Shown here: positions 9,806 through 20,740 of the stretch, in pieces
How the letters are laid out: every line of letters starts with the position of its first letter
Position numbering within the stretch: position 1 is the first letter of the stretch
Assembly (NCBI GenBank): GCA_003013855.2
Contig: PVNU02001548.1
Coordinates: forward strand, 2,232,001 to 2,296,000
From: Liriodendron chinense
Taxonomy: Eukaryota; Streptophyta; Magnoliopsida; Magnoliales; Magnoliaceae
DNA length: 64,000 bases
Direction of reading: 5' to 3'
Notes under the pieces: model-generated
Databases searched by the model: none
What the model saw: the letters and a program-made list of their open reading frames with translations, nothing else
Told to the model about the DNA's origin: nothing
Program-made: the position numbers and the translations under genes

Positions 9806-10707
9806 TTGCCACCAGAAGGACACAATCATGGGCGATCCCTCAACATAGCCTTACGATACAAGGACCTCTGTGTCCCGCTGGTCCTTATCGATAACGGCTC
9901 AAGCTTAAACGTCTGCCCACTCAAGATTGCAGAACGTCTGGGAATCAATCCCTCTTCATTTCGACCTAGCACCATATGTGTCAGAGCGTTCGACAACACC
10001 CGCCGATCAATGGAAGGGAAGTCGACATAGAGGTACAGATAGGTCCAGAAGTTTCCACCATCACATTCCAAATCCTAGATATATCAGCCTCTTTCAACAT
10101 GTTGCTCGGACGGCCTTGGCTGCACAAGGTTGGAGCTGTGCCATCAACCCTGCATCAACGGGTGAAATACATCTGTGGAAATCAAGTGACCTTTATCCAT
10201 GCAGAGAAGGAGCTCATCATTCCTTTCAATGCTGCTGCCACTGAACCAAACATCCCTGTCATCGATATCCAGCACTCTGAAGAAGACGTCCCATTTCATA
10301 GTTTCGAGTTCGAGACTGTGAACGCTATCGCCAACCCAGAACCGATAAGGGTGGATCGTGTCTTTTCACTAGCAGAACGACTAAGCCTCAAGTATTGGAT
10401 GAAGAATCATTTCAAATCTAGAAAGATGTCGCTGGTATATAATCAACGCAAATGGGGGCTCGGGTACAGGGCAATCTTCATGGACAAAAGAAAGAAGAAA
10501 TTTCGTTCCTCTCCCATTCCATTCATCAAGCCAGGAGAACCTTGCAAAGATCCAAGAAGGAATCAACTGACTGCACTACACAAAGGCCTCCCGATGAGCC
10601 TAGCTTGGGACACGTGGCCCCCCATTCGATGGGACCGGATTCTCGAACCGTCTAAGCCTCCAGACGAAGGAAAGGATGAAGATGAAGAAGAAAGTCAAAT
10701 ACAATAG
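9806..10707 (+). pseudogene. Aspartic protease of element A
   Basis: The retroviral-type aspartic protease that cuts the polyprotein is split over two frames (9806-10030, then 9976-10707). The active-site strand reads VLIDNGSSLNVCPL, with Asp retained in the DNGS form usual for this lineage. The conserved C-terminal signature ILDISASFNMLLGRPWLH follows. A one-base shift lies at about 10,030. The frame then continues through a basic segment (MDKRKKKFRSSPIPF) to a stop at 10705, and beyond it in the same frame to 11070 with 'QGHNLP' repeats. Confidence 0.75.
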
Positions 10708-11070
10708 CTTCAAGACCAGGATACTCTGATACCTGCTTCCAACCAGGGGCACAACCTGCCCACTTCAATTCCAGCCAGCCAGGGGCACAACTTGCCCATC
10801 TCAGCATCAATCAGCAAGGGGCACGACCCACCCATCTCTGCAGAATCAACATCATTAATCATCAGCCAGGGGCAGAAGCAGCCCATCCATTGGACCAAGA
10901 AAGGAAAATGGCCAGCCCTGGATTGGTCCGATGTTCAGATTCCAAACCCATGCCTAGCTGTGGAACCAGACGAACTGCAATGCGAGGTAAGTGATTCGAG
11001 AGGGACTGAGTACGACTCAGATCTCGAACCCAACCAGCAAGAAATCATGGTCATTAGGGCCAGACCGTGA
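10708..11070 (+). pseudogene. Post-protease linker of element A with GHNLP repeats
   Basis: This is in the same frame as the protease after a stop codon at 10705-10707. It carries a short tandem motif SNQGHNLP, SQGHNLP, SKGHDPP, SQGQKQP, each about 12-17 residues apart, then a conserved-looking acidic tail ending at a stop at 11068. I recognise no domain. Confidence 0.5.
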
Positions 11071-11487
11071 CTCTTCGCCCAAGTCATCAACCCCCACCTC
11101 TTCAGGGGAGGAAGTGTGGGGTCCTGAATGATCATCCTGTTCCCCTAACTCTTGAATCAGCCAGAGAGTCATCTGAGGGCTCTGGCTTCCAAAAAAAAGG
11201 TCTGTTTAAGCAGCGAGTGGAACTTTGGGACAAGCTGGGATCAATCATGGTCTGCAATGTTCAAAGTCCCGTGAATTTCAAAAATCCAAAAAAATCGAAA
11301 ACATTCAAAAGCCAAAAACATCTAGCATCTCAATTTCAGAAAATTCTCAAAAACCAAAAAAACAATTCTTTTCCTGCATTCAATAGTGTGCCAAGTTCGT
11401 TTAAAGAGTCATATGACTTTGAAGTCGAATCATACGACTTTGACATCGAATTAGACTTCGAGCTCATGGGTCTGGACGAAGCTCGAG

Positions 11488-12742
11488 ATGAGGAAGATGA
11501 TGATCCAGGCTCCTGAACTAGAGGATCTCCTTAAAAAGTTCGAATCTAAAGCCAATGTTGCAGCTGATGATTTCGAGATAGGAAACTTGGGGACACCTGA
11601 GATCCCTAGGGAAGTACGCATCAGAAAATCATTGCCACCAGAGATGAAGCAGAGAATGATAGAGTTCCTAGCTCCAAGATTGTCCAACTTCGCGTTCTCA
11701 TATGAAGACATGCCGGGGCTCAATGAAGAACTCGTTGTACACCATTTGCCAACAAAGGCGGATATGAAGGAAGTGAGGCAGAAACTTCGAAGAATGAAGC
11801 CAGAATGGGCTCTGAAAGTCCGAGATGAAGTCATCAAGCAGTACAATGCGGGATTCTTGGTAGTCTCCAACTACCCTGAATGGCTCGCCAACATCGTACT
11901 AGTACCGAAGAAGGATGACAAGGTTCGAATGTGCATCGACTTCCGAGATCTCAACAAAGCTAGTCCTACAGATGACTTCCATTTGCCACACATCGACACA
12001 CTGGTCGACAACACTGCTGGGTACAAGGTCTTCTCATTCATGGACAGGTTCTCAAGTTACAATCAGATCAAGATGGCCGTCGAAGATCGTGAGAAGACAT
12101 CGTTTATTACTCCCTGGGGAACCTTCTGTTACAAGGTAATGCCATTCGGTCTGAAGAATGCAGGAGCAACATATCAGGGAGCAATGACAGCACTATTCCA
12201 CGACATGATGAACAAAGAGCTTGAAGTATATGTGGACGATATGATCGTCAAATCTCACACGGTCGAAAGACACTTTGAAGATCTGAAGAAATTATTCAAC
12301 AAATTAGAAAAGTATAAGCTCCGTCTCAACTCTCAGAAATGTGTCTTCGGTGCAATGGGAGGTAAGCTCCTTGGCTTTATGGTGAGCGATGATGGCATCA
12401 AGGTCGACGAGACCAAAACCAGAGCAATCATCGAGATGCCCCCTCCTAGAACAAGAGAAAGAAATTCGTGGCTTTCCTCGGCAGAATTCAATACATCAGT
12501 CACTTCATCGCACAGCTTACACCTATCTGTGAGCCCATATTCAAGCTCCTCTGGAAGAATGTTCCCTAAGAATGGAATGACGATTGCCAAGTTGCCTTCG
12601 ATCGCATCAAGAAATATCTCACGAATCCTCCAGTTCTAGTGCTGCCCACTGCTGACGACCACTATTGTTATACATCGCTGGTAGCAGCGGAAGCCATTGG
12701 CTATGTCCTCAGTTGAAGAAAGATGGAGCATCCAGAAAGATC
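11488..12742 (+). pseudogene. Reverse transcriptase of element A (C-terminal shift, no RNase H or integrase)
   Basis: This would copy element RNA into DNA inside the particle. Residues about 70-330 give the Tat-type RT: the entry block FAFSYEDMPGLNEELVVHHL, NIVLVPKKDDKVRMCIDFRD, the fingers/palm block FMDRFSSYNQIKM, and the catalytic EVYVDDMIVKS with both Asp residues. The usual FSGYNQ glycine is Ser here. From about 12,455 the frame shifts, and conserved thumb/connection sequence (about 12,450-12,715) continues in another frame up to a stop. After that all similarity to pol ends, so RNase H and integrase are deleted. The acidic stretch encoded at 11,400-11,515 precedes RT in related elements. 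Confidence 0.8.
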
Positions 12743-13870
12743 CAACTGCGTAGACTTTATAAAAGGCCTGAGTGTTCTAATTTTTGTACCTAATTATGGA
12801 ATTATTTTGGACAATCTAATCCGTCTATCATGTAGAGGAGGAAGTTTTCTACCAATGTTCAAAATTTGAGATCAATTCGACCTCTGTACACTCCGGGGCA
12901 TTGAAAACAAGATGACTGGTTCTGAAGGTAGCTGAATTGCGCGATTTTGAGAGGCGGTCGCTGATCTGATTGGTGGGCCCATTCGGAAGATAATCTTGAA
13001 AATCTAAATCATCTATGAGAAAGATCACAGTACGAGGAAGCTGTAAATCAAATTTGAAGGCAATCCGACCATTGGTTAAGCCGTACGAAGCGAAACAAAA
13101 TCTGTGGTGTTACGGTACTCTTGCTGTATTATAAAAAGAGGTGCTCTCTTCTAATCCAAATCAAGCAAAGACGTGGGAAGTAAGGAGTTCAAGTCCTAGG
13201 AGGCTAGTTTTTCTTCATTTTCTTAGTTCTAGTTCTAGTTTTAATATGCTTTTCCTTAGCTAACCTCTTAGCTATAGCTAGAGGTGAAATTTGTATTTGG
13301 TTCCAATGCTTTAATTCTTTTATTTCAAGTACCATTTTCTTAATTTTGGATTTTAAAGTTCTAGTTTGAATAAAGTTTGGTTTTTTAGAAGTTTTGTGAG
13401 AGTTTGTGTGCTCCATACATGAGTTCCTTGCAATTCTTTGAGATTACCATGATTGGGTTGTTTGAATTCGAATTGTAGTAACCCTTAAGCATGCCATAGT
13501 CCATAGGCATGGCTGTTACTCCGAAGGCTACAAGTTCAAGTTCTATGTGCTTCATTAGAACTAAAAATCTGATTTCAGATTTAAGTGGGACTGTTTGTGC
13601 TTAAATGTTATATCTTCCAATTAGATGAGAGATAGAACTTTAATTCTAATTATGTTGTACTTGGATGAATGGATTAGCATTGGACTACTACAAGTAGATC
13701 CTTGATGCTCTAGTTCTTCTTAATTTCAGATTTTTCTATTTGATGTGAAAAACTACTTTCTTAAACTTCTTAGATTTTAGTTATTAGAGTACTTGGAATT
13801 GTTTACCTCTTTCCCTGTGGATCGACATCGGTCTTACCGAGATTTATTACTACATCGCAGCCTTACACTT
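12743..13870 (+). repeat. LTR-type segment of uncertain parentage
   Basis: This has the layout of a plant Ty3/gypsy LTR: a promoter-like tattataaaaagaggtgct at about 13,126-13,143, a long T-rich transcribed part, then ctgtggatcgacatcggtct and ttattactacatcgcag near the end, a phrase that recurs at LTR ends of many plant elements. The segment shows no match to the DNA before 6171, so it may be the U3/R part of A's 3' LTR or a foreign LTR fragment joined to it. No gene is seen. Confidence 0.45.
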
Positions 13871-13977
13871 GAGGCGAGCGAACAGGCACAAACGGCGATT
13901 CGCGCGCACGCCCCCCTTCTTCTTTTTCCGAAAGGAAAGGGAGAACATACAGGAGCGCGGAACGACGAGGGTCCACA
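13871..13977 (+). repeat. 3' LTR end of element A
   Basis: Matches 6171-6275, including 'aaaggaaagggagaac' and the end 'gggtccaca'. The next base (13978) is already inside a copia pol sequence read on the other strand, so this is an insertion or recombination junction. Confidence 0.7.
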
Positions 13978-14840
13978 CCATGACATACATTAAATTGTTA
14001 ACCGTGCTCGAATAAGGCACATGAGACATAAACCGCTTTTCTTCATCTGTAGTAGGACATTGCTCCAAAGAAAGCTGAAAGTGAGCAGTGTAGAGTGTGC
14101 TAATTGATTTAGCCTTGTCCATATCAAACTTAACCAAGACATTCTCAATGTAATCTACCATCATTGTCTCTGTATATATTAATGCCAAGAATCTTCTTTG
14201 CAATCCCCAGATCTTTCATCTCGAATGTCCCAAATAACGAAGTCTTTAATATGTCGATTTCAAATATATTATGACTAGCGATAAGCATGTCATCAACATA
14301 TTATATGAGTAAGATGAATTTTTCATCATCCAATGCCTTAAAGTATACACAATAATGATCATATTCACTCTTAGTAAACCGCTAACTCACCATGAAAGTA
14401 TCAAACTTTTTATACCACTGTCTGGCGACTGTTTCATATTATACAATGACCTCCTCAACCTGCAAACTTTATTCTCCCCATGTAGGAATTTGGTCTTCAA
14501 ATCCATTTGTTTCAATTCAAGGTTGTATTGGGCAACCAGCACTAACACAAACCTGATAGACACCTGCTTAACAACCGATGAGAAAATTTCACTGAAGTCG
14601 ACACCCTCCTTCTGTGCATATCCCTTCGCAACTAATCTGGCCTTATATCTATCATGTTTCTTCATGAAAATCTACTTACAACCAATCACTTTACGTCTGA
14701 CAGAAAGCTCCACCAGCTCCCATGTCTCATTATTATACAAAGAATCCATCTCATCTTGCATTGACGCCATTCACTTCTCAACATCTATGTCGTCAATGCT
14801 TTCTAGAAGGTAGACAAATACCCCTCATTCATAATGAGGG
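13978..14840 (-). pseudogene. Reverse transcriptase remnant of the copia element
   Basis: On the minus strand, 14387-14665 encodes the RT core (KARLVAKGYAQKEGVDFSEI; LELKQMDLKTKFLHGE). About 14,180-14,340 encodes the catalytic block around YYVDDMLIA, with both Asp codons intact. 13,978-14,203 gives the C-terminal connection. The catalytic motif survives, but stops and frame changes between these pieces rule out a working enzyme. 'LKTKFLHGE' departs from the more usual LKTAFLHG. Confidence 0.75.
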
Positions 14841-15210
14841 CAAATATAATATTTGAGTCATCTCTGTATCTCGCTGGCAACATGCGATCTCTAGGTTGAT
14901 TTCTCCTCACAAGTGGCAGCTTCACTTGCTCATGTACCACTTTCTTCGACTCAGTTTGATCATATGTCTCACCCTTCTGTATTTCAATGTCCATTTTTGT
15001 TGATTTTTCTAATTTATTGTGTTCATCCTTACGAAATAAGGAATCATCATTAAATCTGATGTCTCGGCTAATCATGATCTTCCATGTGACCCGGTCATAT
15101 AGCTTGTATCCCTTCACACCATCAGCATAGCCAACAAAAACACGTTTCTTCGCCCTTTGATCTAGCTTATCTCTCTCAACTGAAGGTATACATGAGAGTA
15201 AACATTGCAA
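14803..15210 (-). pseudogene. Copia integrase C-terminal/linker segment
   Basis: The minus-strand frame reads KLDQRAKKRVFVGYADGVKGYKLYD, then ISRDIRFND. This is the conserved linker that follows the copia integrase core ('KLDPRAKKCVFLGY' type) and leads to the acidic region before RT. It is in a frame of its own, separated from the integrase core by about 340 bases with stops. Confidence 0.7.
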
Positions 15211-16100
15211 CCAAATACACGCAGCCCTGAGTAGTCTACTTCATGGACACTTCACACCTTCTCTGAAATTTTATAATATATTGTTGTAGGCAAGGACTGA
15301 TTAACTAGGTAACAGGTCGTGTTCACAACCTCAGTCCATAGCTCCTTGCCCAACATAGAATTGCTCAGCATGTTTTAAGCCATCTCTAAGAGAGTCTGAT
15401 TCATTCTTTCAGTCACACCGTTTTGCTCAGGTGTGTGCCTGACTGTGTTGTGCCTTATAATCCATTTATCCTTTCAGTACCGATCAAATTCCTTTGAGGT
15501 GAACTCATCTCCATTGCCTGTCCTCAACACTTTCACTTTCTACTCTAATTAGTTTTCAACTATCGCCTTCCACATCTTGAAGGTGGTAAAAATATCAGAT
15601 TTATTCTTCACAAAGTAAACCCAGACCTTTCTAGAGAAGTTGTCGATAAAAGTAACAAAGTACGATGACCCTTCAGGAACCACGAGCGACGACTCCCATA
15701 TATCATAATGCACATAATTAATCACACCTCTACTAACATGTTTTCCTAATTTAAAAGAGGGTCTATATTGTTTACCATATATATAATGTTTGCATATATT
15801 AAAATCTACATTTTTAAAACAGGAATTAAACATCGGTCAGAAAGTACCTCCATACTGCACTTGCTCATGTGGCTTAGGCGCACATGCCACAAATGTGCTA
15901 ACATGTACTCCACTACAGATGTTGCAGCTCCACTCGATACGGTACTCCTAGTCAGTATTTAAAGGTTAACATTGCATTTACTTTCATCACAATGAGTGCC
16001 CCCCTTTGAAACCATTAGGACATGTATGATCAAAACTGGTGAATTTACACCATAGTGCTTCGAGAGCTCATAGAGATATTAGACTCGTATGAACATGTCG
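15211..16100 (-). pseudogene. Copia integrase core remnant
   Basis: The best piece is 15549-15833 (minus): FKLGKHVSRGVINYVHYDIW with the first catalytic Asp context (HYDIW in place of the usual HSDxW), then SSYFVTFIDNFSRKVWVYFV. Downstream (15,270-15,520) the conserved second half is recognisable only in broken frames. The upstream His/Cys zinc-binding part (about 15,840-16,000) is badly degraded. Not functional. Confidence 0.7.
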
Positions 16101-16399
16101 TACATCCATCAGGATATGTTCCAACCTATCAAACATCTTGATGCGCACCAATGTCTGACACCAACCACCTTATAGGCATGATTATTGCTCATAAACACCC
16201 GACCACCATTACACCCGTTGTATGTAGTGAACCAATTTCGATGGAGACACATGTAAAACAGTGCCCCCAGATCTAAAATTCACTCACAGCTAAGATACCT
16301 GGACTTGGATGCGGTTAACACATCACAACCACCCATCTCCTCAATGAATTCCACTGTATTGGCCTCCTTTGGTGTATCATCTAATTTATCTCCCTTCTA

Positions 16400-17144
16400 G
16401 GCTTTAGGATTCTGACAATCCTTCTTCATATGCCCCTACCTTTCCACAATTCTAGTACTTCACCTTCCCTTTACCCTTAGATTTGGATCTAGATCGAGTC
16501 TTTCCCTTCTCTTGCTCAGTTTGTCTACCCCCAGGAAATAGTGCATCCATAAAAGACCCTTCGCCATAGTTTTTCTTTCTTAACTGCTTTGATTAAAGAG
16601 TCGAAATAACGGTTTTAACATCCAAGGTATCCCTACCACAACATAAAGTATTCACCAGATACTCGTAGTATTACGGAAGAGAAGATAACAAAACTAGGGC
16701 TTTATATTCCTCGTCGATCTTTACTTCCACACTTGTCAGTTTGCAAAGTAATTGATTAAACTTGCTGATCTGTTCATTAAATTCTAACCTCTCTGTCATT
16801 TTCAAGCTATAAAATTACATCTTCAGATACAGACAATTCGTTAGAGATTTCGTAATGTACAAGGAGTCTAACTTCATCCAAACCTCAGCAGTGGTCTTCC
16901 TATCAATGATGTAATGTAGAACATTGTCGGAGAAACATAATTAGATAGAGGTTATCGCCCTCTGATCAAGTTCCTCACATTCTTTATCTATCATAGTTGC
17001 AGGACTCTTCTCTTTGCTAAGGAGTGCTTGTTTCAATCCTTGCTGAATTAGAAGGCCTCTCATCTTTACCTTCCATAGTTCAAAGTTGTTTTTTTCAGTG
17101 AACTTCTCTGTTTCATACTTCACGTTTGATCCTTTCATCGCCAT
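16400..17144 (-). pseudogene. gag: Copia gag remnant
   Basis: The frame 16941-17144 (minus) starts MAMKGSNVKYETEKFTEKNN and continues FELWKVKMRGLLIQQGL. This is the N-terminal Gag signature of this copia group, starting about 50 bases inside the LTR as expected. A zinc-knuckle relic (NCGKVG) is visible on the minus strand near 16,440, but a stop and a one-base shift disrupt the C-C-H-C spacing. Confidence 0.7.
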
Positions 17145-17190
17145 GTCTCAAATTCAAACTCGAAACCCAACGTATATCTCTAATATCACT

Positions 17191-17795
17191 TGTTGAGGTA
17201 CTAAGAAAGCAATCACAAAGTTCAATCAAATAAGTGATAAACAAATGCAATCAAAGCATATAGAGAAAACAGTTTTTACGTGGAAAACCCCTACGGGAAA
17301 AAATCACAGCACAAAGCGACATCAATCCACTATAAAAATAAATTATAAAAGATGGATATTCAAACTTACATATGCGAAAAAGCTTAGGCTCCTTTACAAA
17401 CCCTATAAACATATAAGACTTCTCTCCCATACCCTAATCCCGCATTACACCTGTTTATATAGGATTGCACTCAGAATTAAAAAACAAAATCGCACACTTA
17501 CGTAAAATTGTGCAAACCATCGGTCGATCAGTTGATCGATCGACATCGATCGAGGACTCCTCGATCACTCGACAACGGCATGTTCAATCGATCGAACATG
17601 CCCAAAATAGTCCAGAGAGTTTGCATCATAAATTGGCTACTTTTGATCGATCGAGCCTCCAAGTTCGATCGACCGAACTTGTCTAAAATTGTCCAAAGAC
17701 CAATCTGTCTTGTCTAGGGTATTTTCGATCAATCGACCACACTCGTCGATCAATTGATAACCCTCAAAATTGTAGATCGAAGGCTCCATTCAACA
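17191..17795 (-). repeat. 5' LTR of the copia element
   Basis: Bounded by TG...CA (plus-strand tgttgaggta to ttcaaca). Directly outside it, on the minus strand, is agtgatattagagat, a decayed form of the initiator-Met binding site TGGTATCAGAGC. The interior is rich in GATCGATCGA-type palindromic words (17,521-17,760). A related solo LTR lies at 51945-52577. Confidence 0.75.
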
Positions 17796-18132
17796 CAAAT
17801 TCATATTGGAATATTCAAATGGAATGTTAGGATCCACACAATGAGCCCCACATAAATAGTGTGGTAGAATAAACTTATTCTAAAGGAATGAACCTCCCAC
17901 ATTGTGACCACTATTTTATAACCAATAATTATAATGGACTAATGTTCATAACTAGTGAATTGGCATACAATATTGATTATTAAAAGACGGCCTAATTTTA
18001 CAAGAAAATGTCCACTTATAAGAGTTGAGAAGAAGGGTAGTGACTGACTTCAAAGCTATTTTCCTTTAGAAATATTAGATATCTTCATTTTTCAAGGGAA
18101 AGAGTGGAAAAAATTAACAAAGTTGTTAGAAC
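17796..18132. other. Gene-free spacer between the copia LTR and element C
   Basis: About 340 bases of A/T-rich DNA. A weak inverted pair (ggatccacacaatg near 17,831 and cattgtgacc near 17,902) is the only structure I see. Confidence 0.5.
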
Positions 18133-18663
18133 TGGTGTAGGCGTAGACGTGGTAAGATTGATCACCGTCTCTCTCACAGATAAATATTTTGAATCCACAG
18201 AGCGTCTGGAAATCCTCAACCAAAGTTCTTCTCCGGAAATCCACAAAGAAGAAGATAGAAAACCAAAGTTTTATTAAGAAAATAATGATGATCAATCCTC
18301 TCTCACAAAAATAAAACAAGTTTAAATAGTATTAACAATGTATGAAACCCTAAAAATACAATTAGAAAAAATCCTAATAAAAATGAAAACAAACTCTAAA
18401 TTCGAGCAAAACTAAGGGAGCTGTTGGCCAGCCGGTTGACGTTTGGAAGTCAGCCAGTCGATGACCTTTGGGTGGTCAGTCAAATAGACTGCGAAACTGT
18501 ACAGTGTTCAAGGCAGTTTTCAACCAAAATTCAGTCAGTCGATTAGGTTAATTTGACCGGTCGACAGGGCTTATTGGTTGGTTAACTTCTAGCCATTCAT
18601 TCCTTTTTTCCCTCCTTGCGTTGGTCTATCCACACCATGCATTCTCCAGCGATCCTCTCTACA
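18133..18663 (-). repeat. 3' LTR of element C
   Basis: 531 bases bounded by plus-strand tggtgtagg ... cctctctaca. It matches 35872-36391 throughout, with shared phrases such as gatcaccgtctctctcac and aagaaaataatgatgatcaa. Just outside it, on the minus strand, is a long G tract (18669-18686) serving as polypurine tract. The LTR contains several gtcgat/ccggtcga words. Confidence 0.85.
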
Positions 18664-18800
18664 TCACTCCCCCCCCCCCCCCCCCCTAAACCCCTAAAAG
18701 AACTCATCATCAAGTTCTCGTTTGTCTCCGGCTTATGATACTCGAATAAATCTGCGACATTAAAAGTTTTTGAGATCTCGAACTCTTCTGGGAGGTCTAT
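18664..18800 (-). pseudogene. Last exon-like piece of element C pol, with polypurine tract
   Basis: On the minus strand this reads FEISKTFNVADLFEYH, the conserved C-terminal signature of plant Ty3/gypsy pol (FNVADL). It then runs into a G-rich tract (18669-18686, 18 G on the minus strand) that is the polypurine tract for plus-strand DNA synthesis and touches the LTR. It is separated from the rest of pol by element B. Confidence 0.75.
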
Positions 18801-19849
18801 TGTTGTAGCTCATATATTGCATATATATACCCTTAATCAATAGGGTTTTAGTTAGTTTTTATAGTCAAAATCAATGGTTTAAATCGAGTTTGCATACGCA
18901 TTGCAATTTGGCCACGTACGTGTTTTTCCTACTAAAAGTAATTATTTTATGGATTTTCAGGAAGCATGGATCAAGCAAGGACAAAATCAAACTATTAAGG
19001 ACATCTTAGAATGTGTAAAGGGGTCACCAGAATCCAAGAGTTAAGAGAAGAAGTGAAAGAAATAGAGAAAAAACGCGCCGAGTAATAAAGTGCCGAATTT
19101 GAAAATACAAGAAGAAGTATGCTTCCACAGTTACGACCAAGGGTCAAGGAATATTTTGTATGGTTTATTTATTGTGCCAAGTGATATGGATGATTTAGAT
19201 TGAGTCAGAAAAGTATATATGGACCACGGTGCAATATAAGCGGTAACGTCGGACAAATGGTTACTTTGAAAAACTGACTTTTTACCAGAGTGTCAGTTTG
19301 AGCCGATTTTTGCACAGCAGGTAGAGCACATTAAATAACACCTGCACGTCAAATTTTGTCAGATTCTGAAGTCCGCGGAAGACACTATTCAAGAAAAACT
19401 CAAAGGATACCATTGTCATTTTCTTAAAAGCTAAAGTTAGAAACTCCGTACTTATGTGATTTCATATTATACATGTAATTTTTGAGATCTGGCCTAGAAG
19501 ATCTAAGACTTCTATGCTGTCAAGAGCGAAGTTTTAAGCTAAGGGGTAGATTTTCTCTGAAAAATGAGTTTCGGGTGGGCCAGAAAGAAGGTAAAGGTGT
19601 ACGATCATTTTGGACTTACACAGGGAGCTGTGATCGTCCGTTTGTCAAGCCAACGATCAGTTTCGACCTGTTCGATGAGAGGAACAATATGGACGGCTCA
19701 AATTTCATTTGAAGAATGAGAAAGTAAAGAAAAAGAAAAGAAAAGGAAAATCTACACTTACGTGCACTACACGGTGCGTTGGGCATGCAAAGAAGGTTAT
19801 AAAAAGAGGCACGGCTACCTCTCTCGATTCATTCTCTCATTCTCTCTGA

Positions 19850-19899
<50 letters not shown>

Positions 19900-20716
19900 T
19901 TTCTTATTCTCTTTCTCTCTCTCTCGTCTCTATCTTCTTTTTCTTTTGTTTATTTAATTAGAATGTTTTCTTTTTCTTTTGTTTATTTAATTAGAATGTC
20001 TTCTTTTTCTTTTCTTAAATTATATGTTTTGTTTATTTAATTAGAATATTTTTCTTTTCTTTTCTTAAATTATATTTTTTTAATTAGAATGTCTTTCTAA
20101 TTTCCTCAACCAAGGTTAGAGGGGGAAGCATGTAGGATTTGTACATACTTGAGATGTAGTGGGATTTTTATTTTTACATGATGAATGGATGAATATTGTG
20201 GTGTTTATTTTTCTATTTTCAGTGTGTATCAAAACTTTGAAGTTTGTTAATACTTATTCAATGTTGTAGATCAAATCACACTTATGAATATGATCATAAA
20301 TCCATATTAGTTTTTTTTTTTTGAAAACATGACACGTAGGTGGGCCTTTGATCCATTCTCTCATGAATTTTGGATGCTTAGGACCCATTCTATGGTTCGT
20401 GTGTGTTAATATTTCATTCTCATGTAAAGATCTCTTATTTTATGGGTGGATGATTCATGATTCATGAATGTTGGTGGAATGTTTACATCTCAGGTTCATG
20501 TATGATTCTATATATGGATCCTTATGCCTTGGTTTACTCTATTATCTAAATGATCATCTTTTTATCAACAATTTCTTTTAGAATTTATTTTCTTTTACCT
20601 AGATTGAATTTGCCCTAACTTTCTTAAATTTCTGTCCCTGAGGTACGACCTTGAACTCCCATCTCTACACTACATTAGACCCTCTTATTGATGGAGGACA
20701 AGTAAAATATACATCA
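18801..20716 (+). repeat. 5' LTR of Athila-lineage element B
   Basis: 1916 bases from TGTTGTAGCT to TATACATCA, matching 29151-31536. It holds a TATA-like ttataaaaag at 19797-19806, a (CT)n microsatellite at about 19,853-19,897 just downstream, and T-rich tetramer runs. It also keeps the uninterrupted form (gtgccaag once, 19174-19181) of the site where the 3' LTR carries a hAT element. Confidence 0.85.
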
Positions 20717-20720
20717 ATTT

Positions 20721-20740
20721 TTGGCGCCGTTGCCTGGGAT
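20721..20740 (+). other. Primer binding site of element B
   Basis: 'tttggcgccgttgcctggga' directly follows the LTR (the match starts about 20,719). It is one base off the TGGCGCCGTTGCCGGGGA complementary to plant tRNA-Asp that Athila elements use. Confidence 0.75.

Larger units (their letters stand above)
6171..13977 (+). mobile_element. Element A: decayed Ty3/gypsy, Tat lineage
   Basis: The order is LTR end, binding site, gag, a repeat-rich linker, protease, then reverse transcriptase, followed by an unrelated-looking LTR-type segment and a 107-base copy of the LTR end. RNase H and integrase are absent, so the element is internally truncated after RT (about 12,740). The lineage call rests on the RT block (YVDDMIVKS; YKVMPFGLKNAGATYQ), on the protease of the DNGSSLNVCPL type, and on the conserved linker before the protease. 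Stops and frameshifts run throughout. Confidence 0.75.
13978..17795 (-). mobile_element. Ty1/copia element, 3'-truncated, heavily mutated
   Basis: Reading on the minus strand from 17795: LTR, a degraded initiator-Met-type binding site, gag, integrase, then reverse transcriptase. This order (integrase before RT) defines Ty1/copia. The element stops abruptly at 13978, inside the RT/RNase H connection where the usual 'PYSSAVGSLMY'-type block reads VPYSSTVNNLMYVMV, and abuts element A's LTR. RNase H and the 3' LTR are missing. Stops and shifts break every domain. Confidence 0.8.

Noticed and set aside
13793..13993. 66-codon frame at the element A/copia junction
   Set aside because: It spans a junction between two elements and has no counterpart at the other LTR copy.
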